From the NCBI RefSeq assembly GCF_902635505.1, contig NC_045429.1, forward strand, positions 434,895,669-434,959,668: a stretch of DNA of 64,000 nt, read 5' to 3'. The notes below the pieces were generated by a model. That model did no database searches. It saw nothing but the letters and a program-made list of their open reading frames with translations, and was not told the origin of the DNA. Origin of the DNA: Sarcophilus harrisii (taxonomy: Eukaryota > Chordata > Mammalia > Dasyuromorphia > Dasyuridae). The position numbers and the translations under genes were made by a program. This document shows positions 13,601-24,085 of the stretch, piece by piece. How positions within the stretch are numbered: position 1 is the first letter of the stretch; each line of letters starts with the position of its first letter.

Positions 13601-16600
13601 TCATTAAGGCCTGTTGAGGGAAGAAGCAAACTTCTGCACCAAGATCCAAAGATAATTGCCTAAGTACGGGAAGATAGCCGTTCCTGTGAAAAGGATTTCG
13701 GCATTTTACTTCACTGGAACCTCAGAGTGGAAGACGTGGTCAAAAAAGTTAATCCATTCTTAGACTAGATTGAGAGAATTTGGGATAATGGGGCCACTTT
13801 TCTCCTCTGCTGTCCGGGGGTTGCATCTGGAGGATTCCATTCAGTGCTGAGCACTGGGCCTTCTTCTGTAGGTACATTGACTGAATGGAACATGTCCAGG
13901 GTAAGGTGACCAGGATGATTAGAGAACTCAAAACCACGAGATTTAAAGAATGAAGTAATGAGTATTTAGCCTGAAGAAGAAAGGTCCTAATATATGGCGA
14001 GTTGTCAGGCAGAAGATGGATTAGACTTAGTCTCAAGAAAGCCGAATTAAGTTGAGTTGATAGAAGCCGTCACGAAATAGCTTGCTCTTCAAAATAAGAA
14101 CTAAGTCTAAGTAGTGAGGAATGGGCTGCCTCATGAGGCACAGGGAGTTCCTCATCACAAAAAGTATTTAAGCAGAAATCAAGATATTTGTTAGTCGCTT
14201 GTTAGATGTCACAGAAGGGATTTGTATAGATATCTTAAGGCTTGGAGTAGATGAATGAGGTCTCTAGTTGTAAGACTGTAGATGATCCGGAAAGAGTTAA
14301 GGAAATTTAGTCAACAAACTTGGAAATTTGTTTTGCAGGTATGTGTGATTTTAGGTAGCACTTTTAGAAACTCTGGGATCATATGACATGTCGTTCAATT
14401 GTTTACTTTGTATATATTGTCTTATTTTAAAAAATACTTTCCCTTCCCTAAACGTGCTTAGCTTTCTTTGCAGCAGCCTTTAAAAGAACTTAGAACTGTG
14501 AGCAGTATTTACAGAATAGCAAGTGGGTTTAGGGTGGCTTTTGTGTTCTGGCCTACCCTGAGTAATCACTTAAATTTAAAATGCCCTCCCTGAAGTGAGT
14601 AACAATTGTTTGGCTTTGAAATCTTAGTTAATGGGGGAAAAGGCCAGTGTCTTTTGAAGTAGGTGTTTATCTTGTCAGAAATTGATTTTACTCTGTAGAT
14701 ACTCAAACAATGACCTGCTTACATACTTGACATTCTTCTCTTTCTTAGCCATCTCTTCCTGTACTATATACACTGTCTAGCCAAGCAACACATGAAGCTG
14801 TTCATCTCCTTTGCAGGATGTTGGTCTTTGATCCAGTAAGTGGCGTTTTGTATTTTTTTTATTTAATATTTTTAAAAATTATCTTTTAAAAGACACATCC
14901 CAAGTCTGGCTGAGAGAGCCGTGTGGATTATCTTTTTTGAAGCATCTGTTTCCAGCCCAGTGGACATTATGCCCACTGACCATACAAACATTTGGTTTTT
15001 AACAATGGTGCTAGTCTTTTAAAAGCTCACTTCTAAGGACTAGCGGTAAAGAGCTATGGCATTATGTTACCTCTCTTGTCCCTCTCAGTAAGCATAACAG
15101 GATGTCTGACACCATCTAAAATTTAATTAGGTATAGAAGTAAGAAAGGTTATTTGAAAAGGTCTGCCCTTCCTGTTGCATAGAATAGCTGTTTGATTTCT
15201 CTGATGTTAGGATAGTGGCTTCATAAATGCCATTTCTAGACTTGTCTTTTATCTTAAATACACAACCAGTACTTGTAGTTTGTAATTTACTTGGTCTGAA
15301 ATGTTTATAAGGCATCTCTTCCCCATTGTGAACCCTGGATTATAGACAAGGAGGTCACCTTTTCCCTTGGTATACTGGTGTTATGTTTAATATTGTGGAG
15401 TTTGGTCATTAGAGTTTTGACTTTTTCCATCTCAAGATGGCATAAAGCCAGAAATGTAGACTTTTTAACTTCTTCAGAATGCCTACATTGTGATGGAGCT
15501 AATGAAATGGCCAAGAAAGGGCATTACATCATAACTAAAAGCCTTCCAGAAACCTTCAGGTTCTGGGACTGCTTTGGGCTCTTGAGGTATCAAAACATTC
15601 CTTAAAAAGTCTTCCTCCCACCATCCTGGCCACCTTAATTCCAGATGGTGGGATATAGTTGGGGAATGGCAGCCTATTATTTAAAGTGAAAGTTCTCCTG
15701 CCTTTAAAAGCATTCTATTACCAATCCAAAGGATCACAACTTTTGGCAAGTCTGGCAGTAAGAAGAGATTTTTCACATCCTGAGAATGAGTTCAAAGTAG
15801 TCCCGGAGATGCCAGTGAGCTGGCCGGGCTTCTGAGAATTCCAGGTCACGGGCTCCCCCTAGTGGTATGCTCTTCATTTGTCAGTTTCAAGTTTTACTTT
15901 TTCCAATGGAATATATGATTCCAAAAAAAGGCTTTAAGGCATCTGCGTAGCCAGGGGCTCCTCTCAGCGTCTCTCTCTCTCCCAATTTGATTTCAGTCCA
16001 AAAGAATATCCGCTAAGGACGCCTTAGCCCACCCCTACCTAGATGAAGGGCGGCTGCGATACCACACCTGTATGTGTAAATGTTGTTTTTCCACCTCCAC
16101 TGGAAGAGTTTACACCAGTGACTTTGAACCTGTCACCAATCCCAAATTTGATGACACTTTTGAGAAGAATCTCAGTTCTGTTCGGCAGGTAAAAGGTGAG
16201 TGTCCTTGACATTCTGTTCTGTAGCAATGTGAGGGCCAGGCCCCACTCCCTCTTGCAGCTTTGCCCGAGCCAAGAAATGTTTTATGCCATGAAAGGTATA
16301 GAGATTAACTGAGGATTTCCAGGGTGCAACAAATTGTCTGGAGATGTGAGGGAGACACTCATTTTCAGGGATGACTTCCTGTGGAAGTGGTTTAAGTCAT
16401 CCGAGTAAAATCTTGGCCCATTCAGTTGAATGGAGTGGACAAATCCCGTTGACTACTTTAGCTACCAGATTTAACCACATGAAAAACACAATAGAAATTT
16501 GTTAAAATTATTCATGACATGGCTGGACAGTGTGAAGAGAGTAGAGATTTCCAATATAATCCTCCACATAAATTTCCTAATTTTTGAGGGGGGAAGGGTG

Positions 16601-18530
16601 GGTCAACCACCAGTAATATTGATCTGATTTTTGCTAAAAGGGGCAGCCATCAAGATAAATGGATTGCAAACCATATAGATTTTTAAACGTGAAGGTATGC
16701 TTGGAACAATTAGGGATGCAGCAAAAATGGCAAAATCCAGATGCACTGGGGTAATGGGGATTTGACCTGCAGCCTCATACTGGCTGGATCTTTAAAATGA
16801 TATTCAAAGGCACAAGAGTCTACCCACAAGACATCTCCTTTTAGTTTCCTCTTAACGGCTTTATAAACGGCTCACCTCCCTTTTTGCTGGAGTTTCTAGG
16901 CTCTGTGCTTCTATCATATGGGTCCCAGGGAGACAGCTGGGTTCTCCCTCTTAAATGACTGGCAGCTGCTCCCACTGAAGCTGTAAGAAGCATCATTTTG
17001 GTGTTGGCTTGGCTATAGCCAAGAATCCTAAGCTGCTGTGAACTGGCAGAGATGATGTGATATGTGTTTGCTCCACAGAAATTATTCATCAGTTCATTTT
17101 GGAACAGCAGAAAGGAAACCGAGTGCCTCTCTGCATCAACCCTCAGTCTGCTGCTTTTAAGAGCTTCATTAGGTATGTGGTCCTCATTTTTTCTTCTAGT
17201 GATAGCTAAGCTTTTAGTTGGAATTAAAGATATTTTTTGCAATGCAAAGTTATTTGAGCAGACTTATTTAATTTGAATACAGAGCAAGAGCTGTTTTTTG
17301 TTAAATGAGTAACCAAAAAGTTTCTGTTAAGAGTTTTGCATTTAAACCAAAATAAATACAAAAAGAATTCTGGTTTTAGCTTTCACCTCCACCTTCAAGC
17401 CTGATTTCAGTTTAGCATAGGGTTCTTAGATAACACCATCTGGTTCTTTAAAATTGGGAACCTTCCCATCTCAGGCCAGATGTGACTTCAGCTGAACGTT
17501 GTTTAGTTCCATATATCACACAAAAGACACACTGTAGTTTTAAGCTACTAATTATCTGGGACACAAAGCTTCTCCATACTTTTCTTACTAGTAACTGTAA
17601 CTCGGAGTACACTTCTTTTCACTGGGCTGCCACACTAACTGTCCTCTTCAAATAACATTTTGAAATCCAAAATCCAAGTGGATTCACTGAGCAAAAAACT
17701 ATGACAAGTCTTCTCTACCTTTCCTTTTTTTGCGGTCTCTTGATAAATTTGACTCTTCCCCATTTCCACTGCCTATCTTTTTATTTTACTCCATCTATTT
17801 CTTCCCACCAGCATCTTCAAACTGGTCCCAAATACACCTGTTGTATTTATTGAGTAGAGCTTTTAAAATAGAAGAGGTGGTCTTTTCCTGTTTGTCTTTT
17901 TGAACCAAAAAAGAAAAAAATCCCAAACTTGTTATTTTTATTTATGGATAAGGATAGAAATCCATTCTGCTTTAAGAGATCTGTGTTTGAATGCACATGA
18001 AAAAATACTAGTTCAAGTCAGGAAACAAGTTAACACATAAGTTACACACAGAATTGTCTCTGTTGCCTTTCTGGCCTTTGAAAGCAAAAAATATCCTCTC
18101 CCACTTGCATCTTTGGTCAGACCATTCAAACCAGGAAACATTGCAAGGTCTGAGATGTGAACTGTGAGGTCAGATCTTTTTTTCCTGAAGTAAGTGGGGT
18201 TAAGTGACTTGTTCAGGGTCACATAGCTAGGAAGTGTTGTGTCTTTTCTAGATTTATAAGCATAGACGCCCTAGTAGCCCTTCTTCAACATTCCAATTAG
18301 TCTTAGGTTCTTGAAATGTAAATTTAAGGATAATCAAAAGAAGAAATTGAAAACCAGAAATGTCTCTTAAGTTTTGTATTTTTCTTTTAAGGGGGAGGGC
18401 AGAAGAAGGGAATATTTCCAGATTTGCAGGGCTGTTTCTCGCTCAGCTAATCATGTCGACTTTGTTTTGCTTTAGTTCCACTGTTGCCCAGCCATCTGAG
18501 ATGCCGCCGTCTCCTCTGGTCTGGGAGTGA
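1550..18530 (+). CDS. NLK: NLK, Nemo-like kinase, C-terminal coding part (5 exons)
   Basis: Nemo-like kinase is a proline-directed Ser/Thr kinase related to the MAP kinases. It phosphorylates TCF/LEF, FOXO and other factors in Wnt, Notch and related signalling, in nucleus and cytoplasm. The window holds the last 178 residues and stop, joined from 1550-1651, 14749-14835, 15997-16195, 17079-17172 and 18476-18530. All junctions are GT-AG and the frame is continuous. The protein covers the end of the kinase C-lobe, including the CRMLVFDP and SKRISAKDALAHPYL segments (subdomain XI, with its invariant Arg), then the Cys-rich CMCKCC stretch and the NLK-specific tail ending in PLVWE. As far as I can recall the human protein, this part is identical. 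The N-terminal His-rich region and the kinase N-lobe lie upstream of the window. These are probably exons 7-11 of 11. Confidence 0.97.
2030..2165 (+). repeat. MIR-like CORE-SINE relic
   Basis: Degenerate similarity to the MIR 3' half (pattern of cctctatttccatct and then aaggtcacttctgtctt...attctgtga). The assignment is weak. Confidence 0.4.
2330..2395 (+). repeat. Marsupial SINE 3' tail fragment
   Basis: The block CATGATGTCATTGGTCTTC followed by tttgaaaacaaaggatgag resembles the 3' end of a common marsupial SINE family. Confidence 0.5.
5080..5375 (+). repeat. LINE-1 ORF2 fragment
   Basis: The stretch around 5155-5360 resembles marsupial LINE-1 ORF2 sense sequence (caatcagatttccaag... aattcatttggag), decayed and with no long ORF. 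Confidence 0.6.
7385..8240 (+). repeat. LINE-2 ORF2 relic, plus orientation
   Basis: The decayed reverse-transcriptase part of LINE-2. A residual frame at 7738-7947 ends in FANDSQIC, matching the RT active-site region (A-D-D-S-Q-I in the family). The upstream part (actgctctttcagaagtcac) matches the usual L2 text. Confidence 0.75.
8249..8393 (+). repeat. Marsupial tRNA-derived SINE
   Basis: Full-length head-to-tail copy with AGAGCACCAGCCCTGAAGTC, GACCCTGGGCAAGTCACTTA and a poly(A) tail, inserted at the end of the LINE-2 relic. Confidence 0.9.
9275..9297. repeat. (GT)n microsatellite
   Basis: About 11 GT units, followed by a pyrimidine-rich TCTC stretch and a poly(A) run. Confidence 0.95.
9380..10302 (-). 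repeat. LINE-2 relic, minus orientation (3' end and ORF2)
   Basis: Reading the minus strand gives the L2 3' end (cattagactgtaagctcctt-like) and then the ORF2 C-terminal half. A residual minus frame at 9988-10182 keeps RRLKFNMSKAE, matching the RHLKLNMSKTE segment typical of L2. It continues at 10454 after a SINE insertion. Confidence 0.85.
9442..9499. repeat. Perfect 29-bp tandem duplication
   Basis: Two identical 29-bp units (9442-9470 and 9471-9499), each starting TATGCAAAACAAAC, sit inside the LINE-2 3' region. Confidence 0.95.
10303..10453 (-). repeat. tRNA-derived SINE with RTE-type tail, minus, internally deleted
   Basis: The minus strand carries the GGGGCAGCTAGGTGGTG head next to the GAGGAAACTGAGACAAA and tcatgaccccatctgggg blocks of the RTE-tailed SINE type. 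The middle is missing. It interrupts a LINE-2 relic. Confidence 0.8.
10454..10625 (-). repeat. LINE-2 relic, continuation beyond the SINE
   Basis: Text such as gaggccattggctgtggcca and the aggtctctgagagtgag block match the more 5' part of L2 ORF2 read on the minus strand, collinear with 9380-10302. Confidence 0.65.
11568..11718 (+). repeat. Marsupial tRNA-derived SINE with target-site duplication
   Basis: A complete SINE with A-rich tail is flanked by the 9-bp direct repeat GAAATTTAA at 11559-11567 and 11719-11727, so the insertion boundaries are well defined. Confidence 0.92.
12716..12740. repeat. Poly(A) run
   Basis: 25 consecutive A in the NLK intron, with no SINE recognised in front of it. 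Confidence 0.95.
13850..14280 (-). repeat. CR1/L3 LINE relic, minus orientation
   Basis: The plus strand reads tttagcctgaagaagaaagg, then a block on mid-element sequence, then ggaatgggctgcctcatgag. These are hallmark reverse-complement segments of CR1/L3 LINEs in amniotes. It is strongly decayed. Confidence 0.75.
14749..14835 (+). CDS. NLK: NLK coding exon (PSLPVLY...LVFDP)
   Basis: The exon is 87 nt, 29 codons, phase 0/0, between acceptor ttcttag and donor gtaagt. It encodes PSLPVLYTLSSQATHEAV and CRMLVFDP. Confidence 0.96.
15997..16195 (+). CDS. NLK: NLK coding exon (SKRISAKD...RQVK)
   Basis: The exon is 199 nt, acceptor tttcag and donor gtgagt-like (gtgagtg). It encodes the subdomain XI motif SKRISAKDALAHPYLDEG, the CMCKCC cluster and the start of the tail. 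It leaves one base of a split Glu codon. Confidence 0.96.
17079..17172 (+). CDS. NLK: NLK coding exon (EIIHQF...KSFI)
   Basis: The exon is 94 nt, acceptor ctccacag and donor gtatgt. It encodes EIIHQFILEQQKGNRVPLC and part of the NLK tail, ending in a split Ser codon. Confidence 0.96.
18476..18530 (+). CDS. NLK: NLK last coding exon with stop
   Basis: The acceptor tgctttag is followed by codons for STVAQPSEMPPSPLVWE and TGA at 18528-18530. This is the conserved NLK C-terminus. Confidence 0.96.
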
Positions 18531-19221
18531 CCTAGGAGGAGACTTACTGTACTACTGAAGATGTAGCTTTCCACTGGAGCCTGGGCTTTGCAATTCTGGA
18601 GGTTAATCATGCTTGTACTGTAATTTTACTAATGAAGTTTTAAATTAACAACCACTACTTGTATGATATGAATAATATTTAGAAATGTTACTAGACTTTT
18701 AATCTTGTAAAGTGGTTGTGCTTTTAGAAGAAAAATATTTCACCCAGAGTTGCACATGTTTTATGAATTCTAGTGCAGCTGTTATGGCTCACCTCAGAAC
18801 AAATCAAGAATCGAACCAAATTTGGGACAGTTGTTTTGGTTCTGTGTTGTTTTTTGTTTTTATTTTTGTTTTTATTTTTTTAATTGAAGTGAGATTGTAC
18901 ACACAAAAAGGACAGTCATATACATTTTTATATTTGAGCCATTCCTGAAGATTTGGGGTTTTCTAAAACTAAGAAATCCAGTGAACTTGACTGCGACCAA
19001 TCATGAAGCCACATCAACTGGCACCTGACTGTGGCCACACCAGTTTGGGAAGGGAGGGTTAGGGAGGGGGAGGGGCATGCCACCTGATGATCAAAATCCT
19101 ATAAATAGCTTCTCCTTAGAGCCGTGATGGTGACGTGTGCTGTTCTCAAAAATCAAATGTTGTGGGTAGAGAAGAATGAGTTTGTGACTAGACAAGACTA
19201 AACTTCTGTTTTCCTTACCCA

Positions 19222-19277
19222 GTATATATATATATATATATATAAATATATATATATAATATAAATATATATATATT
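19222..19277. repeat. TA-rich microsatellite in NLK 3' UTR
   Basis: Interrupted TA repeat (tatatata...aaatata...) of about 56 bp within the 3' UTR. Confidence 0.9.
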
Positions 19278-19743
19278 TAATCTATTTTTATTAGAAGTTT
19301 TTCTGCTCTTTCTTACATAAAAGACCCCCAAGCATGCATCTTTCATGTATGTAAATAACTCCACTGCTGGGTTTATTTCAAAAGTACCCCCAACATTGCT
19401 GTATAGCGACAAACTAGCTTGCACATTTTAGGTCTGTGAATTTTGTGAGACTTTTCCTGCACTGGACAGTTTAAAAGAAAAAATCTAAAAAGACAAAAAC
19501 AAAAATTTTTTTAAATGCCACAAAAAACCACAACAGCCCATAGGGAATTATGTTCATTGTGTTTGTGTCCTTAGGCAAAGCTGTGGGAGTCTTGAAATGT
19601 CACCGTAGTAAGTAACTTATGACTTTTGGGCTACTTCTTTTCTGTTGGAACACTGAATTCTTCTGTGCATATGTATATATGAACACAACTGAAGGCCTCT
19701 ACCTCCTGGAGCTAGACAGCTTGGCTTGTTTACTCCACATGAC

Positions 19744-19770
19744 GATGATGATGATGATGATGATGATGAT
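19744..19770. repeat. (GAT)n trinucleotide repeat
   Basis: Nine GAT units in the NLK 3' UTR, followed by a T run. Confidence 0.92.
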
Positions 19771-19845
19771 TATTTTTTTTAAGTTCAGTGTGGAGACTTG
19801 AAACTTGAATGTCCCTCCCAACTTTTATATTTAAAAAAAAATAAT

Positions 19846-19851
19846 AATAAA
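19846..19851 (+). terminator. NLK: NLK candidate poly(A) signal AATAAA
   Basis: A canonical hexamer lies about 1.3 kb after the NLK stop inside an A-rich stretch. It is the first canonical hexamer I noted in the UTR; its use is inferred. Confidence 0.55.
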
Positions 19852-20509
19852 ACAAGACAAGAACATTGAAGACTGTTTTTCACCTGTACAAGAAATACTC
19901 GTGGATCGTCTTAAAATTGGTCTGGGGAAAGAAAAAACCTTGGTGTGTGTTTTATGGACACTTAACTGTTAAAGTTATTGTAAGTTATCTGTATTTAGCA
20001 GAGTATTTTCATTCTGAGTGATTTAAGCTGAATCTGGAAACTCTTAGTAAGTTATGTTTGGAAGTTTTAACTTCAATGAAGTAATTAATTGCTGTGAAAG
20101 AGACAAACATTGAACTACTAAACAAACAAAGATGGTGCGATATCTTTGGTTTTTTTTTTTTTTTTTCTCCTTCCTTCTTAATGAGGCTCCCGATTATCAA
20201 CCCGACTGGACGTATATAGTTCCAAAAAGAGCCCTAGAAGACACTGGTCTGAAAGGTACAATCTCAGAGGTTGGTCAGTTAACGTGGCACACTTGCTGGT
20301 CACTTTGTACAATGTAGACTTGAAGTACGGTGGTGAAAACATTAAATGTGACGTGTGAAAAAGCAGGGGCCCAGTTTGATTTACTTCCCTTTCTTTCCAG
20401 TTAGTTACGAATCTACCTGAAAAGCATTTTGAGACCTTCTTCCTTGGCAATACAAGTTTTCCCACATAAAACTAATTAGAAAGTGACTTAACAGACTTAA
20501 GACTATATT

Positions 20510-20640
20510 AAGCCCAGAGGTTATCTTATCTAATCTGCTCATTTTACAGACAAGGAAGCTGAGGCACAGTGGCCCTCCCCAGCCTATAGCTCAGGTTTTC
20601 AGCCCAGCATACTTCTTCCCTTTACACTAGGCTAAGATTG
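20510..20640 (-). repeat. MIR/CORE-SINE relic
   Basis: The block cattttacagacaaggaagctgag is the reverse complement of the MIR core (ctcagcttccttgtctgta), with degenerate flanks. Confidence 0.65.
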
Positions 20641-21463
20641 GTGATCAGGGAATATCATCCTGTTTTTCTCTGTTTTGATAACAGATATAGATGAACCCAA
20701 GTACTTCCCTCAGGTCACACTTCAGACAGATGGACATCTTTCTTTGTCCACAACACAGCTTTGTCACAACCAAGCACCACCGTATAAAAGAGCTTTAACA
20801 GTCAGTTTCACATAGAAGTTTAAATTTGTGAAAAACACGTGACACTTGTTACCTACAATCCATCCTCACCAACTCCACGTTACACACAATGTCTTGATAC
20901 AACTCCCCTTAAACCAACATGTTTTTCATACTCAAGATTTTGGTACCAACAGGACTAGGGGAGGGGGAGGAGACCACTTAGAGCTAATGAGAAATGAAGC
21001 CTCTGCTTATCTAATGAACCATTCTTTTCCACTCTAGTATGCCACAAAGCAAAGGTATTTATGGGCCCCACACTGCCGTACAAGTTGAGATCCATTTATT
21101 TCCTAGATGCTCAAACCCAAGTGGCTCGCCCTTCCACAGATACATTTCTAGTAATTCCTGAAGCTGGATCTGAACACCTAAACCAAGTCCTCAGAAGTGC
21201 CACACGAGGAGGACTCCCTTCAGCACCACAAGCCCTTCTTGTTATGAACTGGTCCTAAAGCCCCCTTCCCACTTAATCCTGACTGCAAACAAGGATTCTT
21301 GTGAGAGAGCATGTGTTTACATCTAGGAGTTGATTCGAGGGGCATTAGACTCCCACAGAGCTGGTTGTTTCCAGAGAATTGATTTGATATGAGGCGATCC
21401 TTTCTCAGTGTCTCATTTGTCAAGTGAGAGCTGGCTGCTGTCCTCCCGAGGCCACCATCTAGC

Positions 21464-21658
21464 CAGGGGTCCTCAAACTTTTAAAAGAGGGGGCCAGTTC
21501 ACTGTCCCTCAGACTGTTGGAGGGCCAGACTATAGTAAAAAGCAAAAACTTTGTTTTGTGGGCCTTTAAATAAAGAAACTTCATAGCCCTGGGTGAGGGG
21601 GGATAAACGTCCTCGGCTGCTGCATCTGGCCCGCGGGCCGTAGTTTGAGGACCCCCTG
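21464..21658 (-). mobile_element. Short non-autonomous hAT element
   Basis: A 195-bp element with terminal inverted repeats CAGGGGTCCTCAAACT and its complement, no coding capacity, and internal sequence shared (in opposite orientation) with the copy at 28995. A clear 8-bp target duplication is not visible. Confidence 0.8.
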
Positions 21659-21929
21659 AAGACCCTTCCAGACTTTCAACCACACTTCCCTTTGGTCATC
21701 ATCTGCTGTGTTATGCTTCAGTACCCTCTAGACTGGAGAACCTGTGTCCTGAAGCCATGTTGTCCTGGTTGCTGAGATTTCCCCCCAGCATATCCAGGCT
21801 GCCAATCCAACCAAGTTTCACGCCAACCATCTTCCTTCTTGCTCTGGAAACAGCAGTCCTTACAACATTCACATTGCTTCTGGATAGTGTATTATCACTA
21901 GACCATAATGCCTCTTTCTTAGACATCAT

Positions 21930-22050
21930 TCCCTATGTTATCTTCTCTTAAAATAAGAGTTCCTTGAGGATATGCTCTTTCTCTTATGGTTTTATCTATC
22001 TTAGCACAACAATTGGCACTTAAATGCTTATTAAATAGATGGGTTTTATT
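21930..22050 (+). repeat. LINE-2 3' end relic
   Basis: The order gagttccttgaggatatgct, then tagcacaacaattggcactt, then aaatgcttattaaatagatg follows the L2 3' consensus order. It is decayed. Confidence 0.6.
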
Positions 22051-22894
22051 ATTCTTTCATGGCCTTTTTTTAGTATTACTCTTTGGGGCACAATTTTTGG
22101 ATAGAACTGTTACTAAACTGTATTTCATCAACTATATAACCATTGTCTCTTGGGTCTTCTGCTTTTTCCAACAGAACTGGTTCCTAATAGGCATCGTAAT
22201 CTTCCTATCTTGAAGTATAAATGTTCAAAGTATCTAACCACCTATCATTAACAAACTCCTTGGCTTTTTTTGACCCACAGATAGTATATGTATGCCTTGC
22301 AGCTAACTGGCCCACAGTTCTCATATAATAATGTTAACTAGGTCCCTTCATTCTTAGGAAATGAATGGGAAAACATCCAATCTAATAGGAAACAGTAAAA
22401 TGGCAAGTTTCTGTGACATTTCACCAAAACTACCACCATTTTCATTAGTTCCTCCTAATAACTTATAAATAAAAACCTAATGGTGCAGAAGACAGAGAAG
22501 ACCTAGTTATGAGACAGAAGTTGGAAGTTGTGACTAGAATCAGCTCCCAGATGATACATCTTCATCACCCTCTCTTCTAAATGTGCACAAGCTTGAGCAT
22601 AAACAGTAAAAGATTGCAGAAAGTTTCCTAATTTGGTAACTGCAAATGTTTCCACTGGACACACTTTTGTCATGTTTGCTGCAGTTAACAAGCTTCAAAA
22701 TGAGAAAGTCTGAAGTCCTTTGGCAATAAATTAATCTAGTGTTTGTCATTTAACTTCCCTTATGATTAGGTTTTTTTAAGTTTTTTTTTTTAAATCCATC
22801 AAATATTTGCTCTATCTACATCAAATATAGCATTGTAAAGATCAAATGAAATCAGAGATGAAAAGGTTCCCCAAAAAACCAAAAAGCATTAACA

Positions 22895-23085
22895 CAAATG
22901 CAACATAATGTAATCACCTCTCTCCTCCAGTCTCTTTTTCCTTCCACCTTCAATTATGTTCAGGTCTTCACTATCTTAGAAAACCCTTTACTGGATCCTT
23001 TTACTCCATTTAGTTATAACTGCCTGGTCTCTCTTCTTTCCACTGTCAAATCTCTTCTACATATGGTCCACAATATCCTGCATCT
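22895..23085 (+). repeat. Probable LINE-2 ORF2 fragment, plus
   Basis: Pyrimidine-rich text with tctctcctccagtctcttttt resembles L2 ORF2. No clear protein motif remains. Confidence 0.4.
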
Positions 23086-23099
23086 CCCTTTTCCAATTC

Positions 23100-24085
23100 T
23101 CCAGCATCAAGCTATCAATCATTCAAATATTAACAACCCACTGTGTGCCAAGTACTATGCTAAGCACTGAGAATACCATAAAGGGTAAAAAAGGCAATCC
23201 TTACCCTCCCATAACCAAATGGGAGAGACCCCCACATGCAAACAGATATATGCAAACACACTAAATACAGGATAAGCATAAAATAATTGAGAGGGAAGGC
23301 ACCAAAATTAAAAAGAGGGTTTGGGAATGGCTTCCTATAAAAGATGGGATTTTAGTTAGGGATCAAAAGAAGCTAGAGAGATCAGTGATCAGGGGAGAGA
23401 AGGGAGAAGGCATTTCGAACATGAAGGACAGACAACCAGAGAAATGGAGTGTCTTATTCATGGAATACCCAGGAAGGCATCATCACTGGATCAAAGCCTG
23501 GGTGGTGTGGACGAAGACTAGAAAGGTAGGAGAGGGTGTTATGAAGGACTGATTTGATCCAGCAGGGATCGTTGGCTTATTGAATGGGGTAGAGCTGAGG
23601 GTAATAGAATCAGGTATGTTTTAAGAAAATCACTTTGAATAGGCTGGGTTGGAGCAAGGGCAGACGAGGCAGGCTTCCCTAAAGAATACTGTAAAGCCCA
23701 GGAATGAGGGCCCATCCCAGGATGGAAAGACCATATTCAAGAGATGTTGGTAATAGCTTCAATGCAGAGTGGGGTTTTAAGGGGGATGAGAGACACTGAG
23801 GGGTTCAGGATGACTTCCTAGGTGCCATTCTGAGGGACTGAAAAGCCAGTGCTGCTCTCTTGAATAACAGAAAATTTAAGAGGCAGGGAGGATGTGGGGG
23901 AAAGATAAGTTCAGTTTTGGACACGTTGAGTTGGACAGTTTTGATTTATGTTTAAACAATACTTGGAGATCCAAAACTGTAGTTCAGGAGACAGGATGCA
24001 GGATGGCTGTGTCTAGGAATCCTCAGCATAAAGGTATTAAGTTTTTAGAAGCTGATGAGATGGTTCTAGCTAAACCATAGGACCC
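23100..24085 (-). repeat. LINE-2 relic, minus orientation
   Basis: Starts with the reverse complement of the L2 3' end (cactgtgtgccaagtactat, tgctaagcactgagaatacc) and runs through ORF2; the GTTTTGGACACGTTGAGTT segment equals the L2 LNMSKT region on the minus strand. It is collinear with the copy at 9380-10302. Confidence 0.8.

Larger units (their letters stand above)
1652..14748 (+). other. NLK large intron (13.1 kb)
   Basis: One intron lies between two phase-0 exons. Recognisable content is fossil repeats: MIR-like 2030-2165, LINE-1 5080-5375, LINE-2 7385-8240 and 9380-10620 (the latter broken by a SINE), SINEs at 8249 and 11568, and CR1/L3 13850-14280. I see no structure I can name in 2400-5080, 5400-7380, 8400-9190 or 11730-13840 apart from simple repeats. 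Confidence 0.85.
14836..18475 (+). other. NLK last three introns
   Basis: Introns 14836-15996, 16196-17078 and 17173-18475 carry no full repeat that I can name. A short relic resembling the 3' half of a SINE in minus orientation lies at about 18187-18237. No extra exon is supported. Confidence 0.7.
18531..19872 (+). other. NLK: NLK 3' UTR (minimum extent)
   Basis: Non-coding sequence follows the NLK stop up to an AATAAA at 19846-19851. It holds a TA-rich microsatellite (19222-19277) and a GAT repeat (19744-19770). A longer 3' UTR reaching past 20.3 kb cannot be excluded; the sequence stays AT-rich and free of recognisable repeats to about 20.5 kb. Confidence 0.6.
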